Positions 25,864 to 34,845 of a stretch of 64,000 nt of DNA are shown here, piece after piece; position 1 is the first letter of the stretch; every line of letters begins with the position of its first letter. A program made the translations under genes and the position numbers. The stretch covers positions 1-64,000 of the forward strand of contig JAKLJY010000032.1 of the NCBI GenBank assembly GCA_023150895.1, written 5' to 3'. This stretch comes from Myxococcota bacterium (GTDB lineage Bacteria; Myxococcota_A; Bradymonadia; UBA7976; UBA1532). The notes under the pieces are model-generated. The model was not told where the DNA came from. It did no database searches and saw only the letters and a list, made by a program, of their open reading frames with translations.

Positions 25864-28800
25864 ATGCGGAAACCGATTGTCGGGTGGAGCGTCCTGGGCG
25901 TCCTCACCGCTGCGCTCACGTTCACCGAGGCGATTGCGCAGGGCGCAGGACCCACCGTCGTGGCGGTCCCGTACTCGCAGATCAACCCCGCGATTCCGCA
26001 CCCCGCGCACGAGCAGGCGCGGGTGACGCTGAAGGCCATCGCGCGCAACGCGCCGTGCGCCTCGGGGTACAACATCTCCTGGGACGTGAACCTCAACGGC
26101 AACTACGACGACGACCCGGTACGGGGTCCGTTGAACCCGACCTCGGGCACGCTCTACGACATCGGCACGACCTTCCAGGTGCCGGACGTCGCGCAGGACT
26201 CCCGCATGCCCGTCGGCGTGCGCGTGCGCAGCCGCTGCGCCAACGAGGTCGATGCCTTCGGGACGTTCCGCCTCTTCGTTTACGACTTCAGCCCGGCCGC
26301 GAATCCGACCACCTGGACGTCGGATCAGGTCTCGATCATGACCCAGATGGCCGTGCAGGAGGCCCTGTGGTGGGGGCACCGGCAGGCCACGGGGCGGGCC
26401 AATGTCGGCAACGCCAACGTGCTCGCCCGCTACGGCAACTACAACAACTGGGCCGTCAACGGCACCGGCCTGTGGATGTTCACCATCAACGGGCACCAGC
26501 CGGCCTACCCGCCGGGCCGGATCAACGCCTTCAACCAGCCGCTCCCGAATGGCTGGACGGAGGCGAACGACACGCGCTGGACCGTCGATCCGTACGCGGA
26601 GACCGTCGCCGCCTACGTCAACGGCGCTCTGAACGGCGGCACGGCCAGCGTGGCCATCGGCAACGCGGCCGACGAAGCCAACACCTGCGGTTTCAACGCC
26701 AACGGCACCGAGCGCAACTGCAACCGGATCCCGAACACGCTCCCCAATGCCGGCGCGTACACGGGTGGCATCAGCAACAACTCGTATGGGCAGGGGATGC
26801 TCCTCGGTGGCCTCGCGACGGTATTGCCCTCGCTCGCAGGCACCCGGCTCCAGGCGGGTGGGCTCGCCGGCCGGACGTGGGAGTCCTTCATCCAGGACAT
26901 GGCCGACTACCTCGGTTACATGGCCTACGACGGTGGCTGCGCGAACGGCGGTTGGTTGTATAGCGCCGCAAATGGCAACGGAGCGTGCGGCAGCAGCGAC
27001 GGCTCGACGTCGCAGTGGGCCTATATCGGCCTCGAGAGCGCCGAGGTCAACGGGGCGCCCTTCGGCATCTTCGTCAACAACCGCCACAAGTACCGCATCG
27101 CCTCGAACCTGGTGCACAACCAGGCGGCGACCGGCGGTTCCGCTTATCGGACGGGGAACGCCTCGAACTTTCAGTTGACGGGCGGCGCGTTCGTGGCGGC
27201 CCGCTGGCTGGGCATCCACACGTTCCAGCGAGGGGACGCGAGCACGCCCTGGCCCGCCTACGCCTTCAACTACAGCAACAACGCCGCGTACTCCCGGGAC
27301 CGCCTCCGTCAGGCGTACGACAACTACCTCGCCTACACGGCGGCCAACTGGAACGCGTCCAATCTCAGGGGCCACAGCACCTGGATCGCCGGTCTCTGGC
27401 AGAACGGCGACTATCTCTGTGGCAACGTCAATGCGGTGTACAACGCCGGCCGCTGCGGCAACACGTACGCGATGTACTCCCACCAGAAGGGGTACCGCAC
27501 GGGCTCGCCCGAGCTGACGACCATCGGCAACAACGACTGGTTCCGACAGTTCAGCATCTACTACATGCGGGCGCAGGATAGAAATCTCAACGATTACACG
27601 AACTTCGGCCGCGTAATCGACCAGTGGTGCGGTTCCCACTCCGTGACGTGCGCGTACGGCGCTCCGTTCTTGTCGAGCTCGTTCGGCGGTCTGGCCATGA
27701 CGCCGTCCCTCTTCACGCCGAAACCCGTGGCGTTGCCGCTCGTCCAGCCGACGACGGTCACCGAGGGCTGCATCGGCGCCAACAGCGGCCTCGTGACCTT
27801 CAGCCACGCCGACTCGTTCCATCCGAGCCCCTCCAACCGAATTCTCGTCTACCGGTGGGACTTCGACGCCCGCAACGGCCTCTGGTGGGACGACCCCAAC
27901 GGCGTGCCCGACTGGCAGACCGGTGACGTCGGGGACTCCTATCAGCACCGATACCTCCGTGCCGGCGCCTATACGGCGACGCTCCAGGTGGTCGACAACA
28001 GCAACCCGGCGCTCACGAACACCAAGACGGTGGCCATCACCGTGAACGTGGCGGCCAACGTCGGTCCGTCGGCGGCCGCCGGCGGCCCCTACATCATCGA
28101 GACGGGGTCGGCGCTGCAGCTCGTCGGCAACGCGAGCGATCAGAACGCCGGCTGCGGCGACACGATCACGACCGCGTGGGACATCAACAATCAGGGGACG
28201 TTCACGTTCGCGAACGCGACGAACAGCCTCGTGCCCTGGAACTCGATGGCCAACCTGCCCGTCGGGCAGCCCATTCCGTTGCGCATCCGGGTCCGCGATC
28301 GCGCCGGCCTCGAGGCGACCTCCGATACCACGGTGACGATCTATCCGCGGGATCCGATTGCGCTCGCCACGGCGCTGCCCAACCCCGCCGCGTGCGGCTC
28401 GCCCGTGACCTTCGATGGCGCGCGCAGCTATCACCCCAATCCGAACCGATCGATCTCGACGTACCAGTGGAACGTGGACGGGCAGCCGGGCTTCGACGGC
28501 GGTGGCGCCGCCGCACGGTTCACCTACACGTACCAGCGCTTCGGAACCTACAACGTCGTCCTTCGCGTGACGGACGATCTCGGTCGCTTCCACGAGACGA
28601 CGATCCGCGTCGAGGTCAATCAGGGCAATGCCCCGCCGGTCGCCCGGACGTCGACGGGCAACTACGTCGTCCTCGAAGGCGACGCGCTCACGCTCGACGG
28701 CCGGCCTTCCTCCGACGCCAACGCCAACTGCGGGGACCAGATCGTCAGCTACGAATGGGACCTCGACAACAACGGGCGGTTCAACGACCCCAGCGACGTC

Positions 28801-31800
28801 GCGGGGGCCAACCCGGTCCTTCCCTGGGCGACCGTCAACGCGCGCTTCCGGTGGCCGGCGGATCGGAACACCGGACTGCCGACCAACCCGATTACCCTCC
28901 GGGTCACCGACACGTTCGGCCAGACCGCCACCGTCAACGCGAACGTCACGATCTATCGCGCGCTCCCGACGGCCGTCATCGTGCAGTCGCCGCGACCGAC
29001 CCCCATCAGCCTCCGGGACGGGACCTCGTTGACGACGCTCGACGGACGCGAGAGCAGCTCGCCGATTCCGGGAATGACCATCGCGCGGCATGACTGGGAC
29101 CTCGACGACAACGGCACCTTCGAGCGGGCCAATACCTCCGTCGTGGAGTTCGCCCGGACGTTCATGCCCATTCCGGTGCCCGGCAACGTCCCGGCGGTGT
29201 TCGTGTCCCTCCGGGTGACCGACCGCGACGGCCGCACGGCGACGACGCGCTACCAGATTCAGTTCCGGGTGCCCCCGACGCCGCCGACCGCGGACGCCGA
29301 TCCCACCGAGCCGCCGGAGCTCGACTACCACATCCTCGTCGGGGATCCCGTCACCCTCGACGCGAGCCAGTCCTTCGACCCGGACACCGCCGAGTTCCAG
29401 GACTTCATCCAGCGGTACCGTTGGGACTTCAACGCCAACGTCAATGCGCCCGACTGGGACCGCGAGATCGCCGACGCCAACGGCGACGGGCGCGAGGCCC
29501 GCCTCACGCTCACGTGGGCGGAGCTCGTCGATGAAGGGCTCGGTCAGCCGGGGCAGTATCCCATCCTCCTCGAGGTGGAGGACACGACGAGCCTGACGAA
29601 CCGCGACACCGCGCGCCTGAACGTCTACGCCCGCAACCCGGTGGCCGTGGCCACCGCGAACCCGAACCCTGCCGCCTGCGGCGCCCGGATCACGCTCGAC
29701 GCGTCGGCCTCCGACCACCCGCACCCGACGGTCAACGTGGTGGCCTGGGCCTGGGATACCGATGCGGACGGTCAGTACGACGACGCGCAAGGCCGGACTG
29801 TCGTGCAGCCCTTCGACCGCTTCACGTTCGGAGGGCCGCTCCAGGTGGGGCTGCGCGTCACGGACTCGAACGGCAACGTGGGGACGACGACCGTGCCGGT
29901 CAACGTCAACCAGGGCAACCGTCCGCCGGTGGCCAACCCGGGTGGCCCCTACTTCATCGCCGTCGGCGACTCGCTTCGTCTCGACGGGGCCGGTTCGGTC
30001 GAGCCCGACGCCTCCTGCGGCGATTCGATCGCGCGGTACGACTGGGACCTGCGCGCAGACGGTTCGTTCGAGTTCTCCGGCGCAGGCGCCGGGCAGCCCG
30101 TGGCGACGTGGCAGCAACTGCAGAACGCCGGGATCAACGCGATCGGCGTGTACGACGTCCGGCTGCGGGTGACCGACCGCTTCGGCGTCCCGGCCGAGGC
30201 GCTCGGTCAGATCCGGGTCGTTCGCGGCCCCGAGGCCGTCGGTCAGGCGGTGCCCAACTCCGTCGGCTGCGACGAGGGCATCACCTTCGACGCCTCGGGC
30301 AGCAGCACGGACGGCCCCGCCAACGCCGGCTTCGCGCTCGTTCGTTACGAGTGGGACTTCGACGACGACGGCACCTACGACGCCGAGGGCGTCCGTGTCG
30401 TCCACAACATGGTCGGTCAGGGTGTCGTGAACGTCGGGCTGCGGGTCACGGACGCCAGCGGACGGACGTCGCTCGACGAGATCCCGGTCACCATCAACAT
30501 CAACAACCTCGCGCCGACCGCCAACGCCGCGGGGCCGTACTTCTCCGGTCGCGTGAACGGCGTCTTCACCTCCGTTCGGCTCGATGGTCGCGCCTCGTTC
30601 GACCCGAACGCCCCGTGTGATCGCATCGTGGAGTACCGCTGGGACGTCAACAACGACGGTGTCCCCGACCTCAACGGCGCGCAGGTGAACTACCTCAACC
30701 CGACCTGGCAGGTCGGGCAGATCCAGGTCGTGCGGCTGACGGTCTGCGACACCTACGGCCGCTGCTCCGCGCCGGCGGAGACCGAGATCCGCATCCAGCT
30801 CGAGGCGCCCCCGGTCGGTGAGGTCGTCTCTCCCCGCGCGGAGGCCGGTCTCTGCATCCCGGCGGGCAACCTGACCATCGACTTCACGGTCTCCGATCCC
30901 GAAGGTGAGCCCGTCGTGGCCATCGCCTTCATCGGCGGCGTCGAGGTCGGGCGGACCAACGTGGTGACCCGGGCCGACGGCCAGGCCGTTGCGGGGAGCA
31001 TCACGCTCGACACGGCCGGCGTGCCGGACGGTCAGCGCGACGTGGTCGTCCGCTTCCAGGACAACGCGGGCGCGTTCTCGACCTCGAATGCGGGCGGGCG
31101 AATCCTGTTCGACAAGACCCCGCCCATGGTCTCCATCGGCGCGGCGCCGCAGGTCAACGCCTGCTTCAACCCGAACGGCATTCCCGAGACCGATGTCCTG
31201 GCCTCCGACGCGCTCGACGCCAACCTCACGGTCGATGAGACCGTCGAAGCCACCGGCTGTGGCCGCACGGTGACGGTTCGAGCCATGGACGACTGCGGCA
31301 ACGAGGCGAGCGCGCAGCGCAGCTACCGGGTGGCCGAGGCCGTCGCGGTCGACATCGCCGGGGCGGCCGAAGGGGCGCTCGTCGCCAATCCGCGCCTGAC
31401 CTGGGCGGTGGTCGGACCGGCCGACTGCACCAACGGCATCACGGCGACCCTCTCTCGCGACGGCGGCGCGGCCGCGCCGTACGTGGCCAACACGGCCATC
31501 GGCCAGCCCGGTCAGTACGTGCTCAGCCTGAGCATCCTCAACTGCCAGGGCGTCGGGCGGGTGCAGACGCGCAGCTTCGTGGTCAACGCGCCGCCGGTCG
31601 CCGTGCCGGTGCCGGCCGTCCACGCGCACCGCGACCCCGCCGTTCCGAATCCGGGCGGCTACATCATCGCCGAGGGCGGCGACCTCATCGTCGACGGCCG
31701 GGAGTCCCGGACGCCCGAAGCGATTGACCAGATCTCGCTCTATGAGTGGGACTTCACCGGAGACGGCGTGTTCGACGCGCGGGGCGCGACCGTGCCGTTC

Positions 31801-33573
31801 CCGACCGAGGAAGACGGACGCTTCCAGGCCGCACTCCGGGTGACGGACAGCCTGAACGCGACCCATACGACGGCCTTCCCGGTGATCGTCACCGACGTGG
31901 ATCCCATCGCGGATCCGGGCGGGCCGTACACGGTCGCCCAGGGGGCCGAGCTCACCGTCGATGCCGGCGGATCGCAGCCCGGCAGTCCGGCGGACGCCAT
32001 CGCGACGTACCAGTGGGACTGGGGCGACGGCTCCCCGCCGACCCAGCCTTCGCCCGACCCCCGGGCCACGCACCGCTGGGCGGAGAACGGCCTCTACAAT
32101 GTGCGCCTCACGGTCACGGACGAAGACAGCTCGGCTACGGCGGTCGTGGTCGTCACCGTGACGGACGTGAACCCCGTCGTCACAGAGCTCCAGATGCCCG
32201 AGGACCCCTACGAAATCGCGGACATGCGCTTCAGGCTCGTCGCCGCCGGCGGAGCGGCCAACGAAGGCATCATCCGCTACGAATGGGACTTCAACGGCGA
32301 CGGCGTCCCGGAGTTCGCCGGCCCGAATGCCTCCGAGGTCCTCGCGACCTTCCGCGACGCCGGACCGCGGACGGTGACCGTCCGCATTCGCGACAAGGAC
32401 TCGGTCACCGTGCACTCGGAGGACTTCGTGGTCCGTGAGATCACGCTGGGCGAGGTCTCGGCGCTCGCCGGCGTCCGGGCGGACCGGGCCCTCGCGATCG
32501 GCGGTTGGGACCAGGTGCAGGCCGGCCGACTCGCCGCGGCGCGCGATTGGGGCGCACTCGGCGCGTGGGGCGAACGCAACGACTTCATCGGCAATACCTG
32601 GGTCGGCCTGAGCAACGTGCTCGAATACCTGCCCGATGCGCAGGCACAGGGCGCCGATCTGGGGAACCTCCTGTGGGCGACGTCCCGGCAGCTCATCCGC
32701 GAAATCCGCAATCTGCGGACGGAGATCGTGATCATCGACCAGGCGCAACCCGCCGACCACCCGATGATCCAGCGCGCAGACACCTTCATCCGGGGGGCCG
32801 AGGCGGCCTACGATGCGCCGGGCTTCGAGGCCGAGGTCTCGGGTCGCAACGATCCCTACCTCGCGTCGGACCTCTTCCACGCCGCGTACGAGGCGTTCTT
32901 CGCGCTGCGGCTCTCCATCGATCCGTTCAGCCAGCACGACGACTTCCCCATGCCCGACATCGACGACGTCGGGACGCGGGTGCGGGTGGCGAATGAGGTC
33001 AACCAGGAGGAGCTGCTGCCCGAGCTGGTCAATCTCCGTCAGACCCTGCGGGCCTACGTCGAGGCGGCGGAGGACCAGGCCGATCCGGGCCCGGGCGCCG
33101 CAGACGTCGATGCCGCGGCTTCGGTCCTCGATCGCATCATCGAGCTCAGCTCCCTCCCACTGGCCGTCGATTGTCCGGACGGCAGCTGCATCAGTGATGA
33201 AGACGCCCTCGAGAACGAACTGCTCCTCATGGACATGATCGACCTGCTCTACTCGGCCGCGTCGGAAGGCACATACGTCCGCGAGTGGCAGCATGGCCTG
33301 CTGCTGGCGGTGAAGTTCCGCATCGAGCTGTCGTTGCTGCGGGTCGAGTACGCCTGTGGCGCCTTCTCGCCGGTGGCCCTCAACGCCCGGGCCTCCCAGG
33401 CCATCGGACTCGGTCACTTCGAGGACTTCGAGTACGACCGCGCGCTGAACCACTACCTGGCGCCAGAGCAGCGCTGCCTCATCATCGAGACGTACAATAC
33501 GTGCCTGGTGCCGGCGAACTTCGGCCGGTTCGAGGCGCAGCCGTTCCCGCAGTTCTGCGTCGACAACCGCTGA
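25864..33573 (+). CDS. Giant secreted PKD-repeat protein (2,569 aa)
   Basis: The gene encodes 2,569 residues from the ATG at 25864. In-frame codons continue upstream, but only this start gives a clean signal peptide (about 1-26, ending in AIA before Gln-Gly). Residues about 30-620 form an Asn/Gly/Tyr-rich domain I do not recognise. About thirteen PKD-type beta-sandwich repeats follow, each with a YxWDxxxDG-like strand and a closing LRVTDxxG strand, from roughly 27.8 to 32.4 kb. A non-PKD Ig-like stretch interrupts them near 30.8-31.6 kb. The last about 370 residues (32.45-33.57 kb) are helical and non-repetitive. PKD domains usually mediate surface or extracellular binding. Some repeats carry short Asp/Asn-rich turns that could bind calcium. 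No catalytic domain, LPXTG or T9SS tail is visible. Confidence 0.88.
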   Translation: MRKPIVGWSVLGVLTAALTFTEAIAQGAGPTVVAVPYSQINPAIPHPAHEQARVTLKAIARNAPCASGYNISWDVNLNGNYDDDPVRGPLNPTSGTLYDIGTTFQVPDVAQDSRMPVGVRVRSRCANEVDAFGTFRLFVYDFSPAANPTTWTSDQVSIMTQMAVQEALWWGHRQATGRANVGNANVLARYGNYNNWAVNGTGLWMFTINGHQPAYPPGRINAFNQPLPNGWTEANDTRWTVDPYAETVAAYVNGALNGGTASVAIGNAADEANTCGFNANGTERNCNRIPNTLPNAGAYTGGISNNSYGQGMLLGGLATVLPSLAGTRLQAGGLAGRTWESFIQDMADYLGYMAYDGGCANGGWLYSAANGNGACGSSDGSTSQWAYIGLESAEVNGAPFGIFVNNRHKYRIASNLVHNQAATGGSAYRTGNASNFQLTGGAFVAARWLGIHTFQRGDASTPWPAYAFNYSNNAAYSRDRLRQAYDNYLAYTAANWNASNLRGHSTWIAGLWQNGDYLCGNVNAVYNAGRCGNTYAMYSHQKGYRTGSPELTTIGNNDWFRQFSIYYMRAQDRNLNDYTNFGRVIDQWCGSHSVTCAYGAPFLSSSFGGLAMTPSLFTPKPVALPLVQPTTVTEGCIGANSGLVTFSHADSFHPSPSNRILVYRWDFDARNGLWWDDPNGVPDWQTGDVGDSYQHRYLRAGAYTATLQVVDNSNPALTNTKTVAITVNVAANVGPSAAAGGPYIIETGSALQLVGNASDQNAGCGDTITTAWDINNQGTFTFANATNSLVPWNSMANLPVGQPIPLRIRVRDRAGLEATSDTTVTIYPRDPIALATALPNPAACGSPVTFDGARSYHPNPNRSISTYQWNVDGQPGFDGGGAAARFTYTYQRFGTYNVVLRVTDDLGRFHETTIRVEVNQGNAPPVARTSTGNYVVLEGDALTLDGRPSSDANANCGDQIVSYEWDLDNNGRFNDPSDVAGANPVLPWATVNARFRWPADRNTGLPTNPITLRVTDTFGQTATVNANVTIYRALPTAVIVQSPRPTPISLRDGTSLTTLDGRESSSPIPGMTIARHDWDLDDNGTFERANTSVVEFARTFMPIPVPGNVPAVFVSLRVTDRDGRTATTRYQIQFRVPPTPPTADADPTEPPELDYHILVGDPVTLDASQSFDPDTAEFQDFIQRYRWDFNANVNAPDWDREIADANGDGREARLTLTWAELVDEGLGQPGQYPILLEVEDTTSLTNRDTARLNVYARNPVAVATANPNPAACGARITLDASASDHPHPTVNVVAWAWDTDADGQYDDAQGRTVVQPFDRFTFGGPLQVGLRVTDSNGNVGTTTVPVNVNQGNRPPVANPGGPYFIAVGDSLRLDGAGSVEPDASCGDSIARYDWDLRADGSFEFSGAGAGQPVATWQQLQNAGINAIGVYDVRLRVTDRFGVPAEALGQIRVVRGPEAVGQAVPNSVGCDEGITFDASGSSTDGPANAGFALVRYEWDFDDDGTYDAEGVRVVHNMVGQGVVNVGLRVTDASGRTSLDEIPVTININNLAPTANAAGPYFSGRVNGVFTSVRLDGRASFDPNAPCDRIVEYRWDVNNDGVPDLNGAQVNYLNPTWQVGQIQVVRLTVCDTYGRCSAPAETEIRIQLEAPPVGEVVSPRAEAGLCIPAGNLTIDFTVSDPEGEPVVAIAFIGGVEVGRTNVVTRADGQAVAGSITLDTAGVPDGQRDVVVRFQDNAGAFSTSNAGGRILFDKTPPMVSIGAAPQVNACFNPNGIPETDVLASDALDANLTVDETVEATGCGRTVTVRAMDDCGNEASAQRSYRVAEAVAVDIAGAAEGALVANPRLTWAVVGPADCTNGITATLSRDGGAAAPYVANTAIGQPGQYVLSLSILNCQGVGRVQTRSFVVNAPPVAVPVPAVHAHRDPAVPNPGGYIIAEGGDLIVDGRESRTPEAIDQISLYEWDFTGDGVFDARGATVPFPTEEDGRFQAALRVTDSLNATHTTAFPVIVTDVDPIADPGGPYTVAQGAELTVDAGGSQPGSPADAIATYQWDWGDGSPPTQPSPDPRATHRWAENGLYNVRLTVTDEDSSATAVVVVTVTDVNPVVTELQMPEDPYEIADMRFRLVAAGGAANEGIIRYEWDFNGDGVPEFAGPNASEVLATFRDAGPRTVTVRIRDKDSVTVHSEDFVVREITLGEVSALAGVRADRALAIGGWDQVQAGRLAAARDWGALGAWGERNDFIGNTWVGLSNVLEYLPDAQAQGADLGNLLWATSRQLIREIRNLRTEIVIIDQAQPADHPMIQRADTFIRGAEAAYDAPGFEAEVSGRNDPYLASDLFHAAYEAFFALRLSIDPFSQHDDFPMPDIDDVGTRVRVANEVNQEELLPELVNLRQTLRAYVEAAEDQADPGPGAADVDAAASVLDRIIELSSLPLAVDCPDGSCISDEDALENELLLMDMIDLLYSAASEGTYVREWQHGLLLAVKFRIELSLLRVEYACGAFSPVALNARASQAIGLGHFEDFEYDRALNHYLAPEQRCLIIETYNTCLVPANFGRFEAQPFPQFCVDNR
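27841..32450 (+). repeat. About thirteen PKD-type protein repeats encoded in tandem
   Basis: Repeats begin at the strand with WDxD or WDxN (for example YRWDFD near 27.85 kb, YEWDLDNNG near 28.75 kb, YDWDLRADG near 30.04 kb, YEWDFDDDG near 30.35 kb, YQWDWGDG near 32.0 kb, YEWDFNGDG near 32.28 kb). They end with LRVTD or a close variant 60-90 residues later. The units are diverged rather than identical, which argues for old duplication. They are interrupted by an Ig-like segment at about 30.8-31.6 kb. Confidence 0.8.
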
Positions 33574-33604
33574 GCCTGACGGCCTCGCGCCGTCGGGCTC
33601 AGCG
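33568..33604. terminator. Strong bidirectional hairpin between convergent genes
   Basis: A 16-base-pair stem with one G-T wobble and a five-base loop (33584-33588) spans the stop codon of the PKD gene and ends eight bases before the end of the TraB-family gene. No T-run follows on either strand. Its position between two convergent genes and its strength make a shared terminator likely. Confidence 0.65.
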
Positions 33605-33612
33605 CCCGCCGA

Positions 33613-34812
33613 TCAGCCCTTCCCGAAGATACTGCCGAGTCCCACCCACACGCCGATCGAGGCGCCGAGGTTGGACAGGATGAACACGACGAGGACCCGG
33701 AGGAACGGGTTCTTGTACCAGCCCGCCAGCGACTCGGCGTCGTCCTTGATGCGCTCGCAGTCGGCCACGGTCGGCCGGCGCTTCCACGCCTCGATGGGCG
33801 CGGTGATCATCCCGACGGCGATGGCCGGGTGCAGCGTCGTCAACGGCGCGCTCAGCAGGCCCGCCAGGACGGTCAGCGGGTGGGCAAGGGCGGCGATGGT
33901 GCCGACGGCCGCGCCGATCGACGTCGGCAGCACCCACGCGAGGAGCATGTCCACGAGGTTCTCGCCCGTGGCCCCCCGGTCCAGGATGCCCCAGGCCAGA
34001 CCGCCGACGACCAGCGCCGGTATCAACCAGGGTGCCAGGCGCGCGCCGAGGCCCGGCGGCGGGATCACGCTGATCGCGGCGCGGTCGACGACGGTCTCCA
34101 GGTTCTCGAGCATGCCGGGAACGTGCCCCGCACCGACGACGGCGACGATGGTTTCGCCCGGCGCCTCGCGGATACTCGACACGAGGTAGAGGTCCCGCTC
34201 GTCGATGAGGGGCTGCTTGACCTTGGGGTGGGCCTCCGCGAAGAGTTTCATCTTCTCGGTCAGGGTGTCCCGGTCCTTCATCTGCTCGAGTTCGGCCTCG
34301 TCGAACTCCTCGGTGGCGCCGAAGATGCCGGCGACGAGGCCGGCGAGGATGCGGTTCTTGCCCCAGAAACCGAGGTTCGACCAGGTGCGCTTCAGCGTCA
34401 CCTGAATGTCGCGGTCGGCGAGCACGAGTTTCGACCCGCAGGCCTCCGCTTGCCGGACGCCGGCCATGAGTTCGGCGCCGGGCTCGACGCCGAGCTTCTC
34501 GCCGAGGCGGCGCTGGTAGGCGGACAACGCCAGATTGGCCATCAGGAAGAGGGCCTTCTTCTGCTTGAGCACCTGGAAGATGTCGAGCTTGCGCCACCGG
34601 CTGTCGTCGGTCATCGCGTCGAAGCGGGTCTGGCACAGCTCGACGCAGACGGTGTCCGGGCGGACCGACTCGATGACGGTGCGGACCTCGTCCACGCTCT
34701 TCTGGGAGATGTGAGCGGTGCCGACGAGGTAGATGCGGCGGCCGTCCCGCTCGATGAGCGTGGTGTTCGGCCAGGGCGTGGGGGCGATGTTGGGTGGCGA
34801 CACGGCGCGCAC
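33613..34812 (-). CDS. TraB/PrgY family membrane protein
   Basis: The protein has 399 residues. The N-terminal half is the TraB/GumN fold with its three conserved blocks: YLVGTAHISQKSV (about 29-41), VCVELCQTRF (about 55-64) and VAVVGAGHVPGM (about 228-239). The C-terminal 150 residues hold four or five membrane helices, such as LAPWLIPALVVGGLAWGIL and LRVLVVFILSNLGASIGVWVGLGSIF. Family members share a Tiki-like metalloprotease fold, and the GTAH histidine and ELC glutamate are kept here. The substrate is unknown. It is separated from the PilT-like gene upstream on the same strand by 33 bases. Confidence 0.88.
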   Translation of the reverse strand: MRAVSPPNIAPTPWPNTTLIERDGRRIYLVGTAHISQKSVDEVRTVIESVRPDTVCVELCQTRFDAMTDDSRWRKLDIFQVLKQKKALFLMANLALSAYQRRLGEKLGVEPGAELMAGVRQAEACGSKLVLADRDIQVTLKRTWSNLGFWGKNRILAGLVAGIFGATEEFDEAELEQMKDRDTLTEKMKLFAEAHPKVKQPLIDERDLYLVSSIREAPGETIVAVVGAGHVPGMLENLETVVDRAAISVIPPPGLGARLAPWLIPALVVGGLAWGILDRGATGENLVDMLLAWVLPTSIGAAVGTIAALAHPLTVLAGLLSAPLTTLHPAIAVGMITAPIEAWKRRPTVADCERIKDDAESLAGWYKNPFLRVLVVFILSNLGASIGVWVGLGSIFGKG

Positions 34813-34845
34813 GGTACACGCGCCGGCCCCCGAGGTAAACGCGCT

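Noticed and set aside
25744-33453. Antisense open frame of about 2,570 codons opposite the PKD gene
   Set aside because: It is rich in Arg, Asp, Val and Gly with no domain or signal peptide, and mirrors the real gene's codon bias in GC-rich DNA; the plus-strand frame has a signal peptide and repeats.
33613-34812. TraB name as evidence of a conjugative plasmid
   Set aside because: The TraB/PrgY family is widespread on chromosomes and no transfer genes are nearby.
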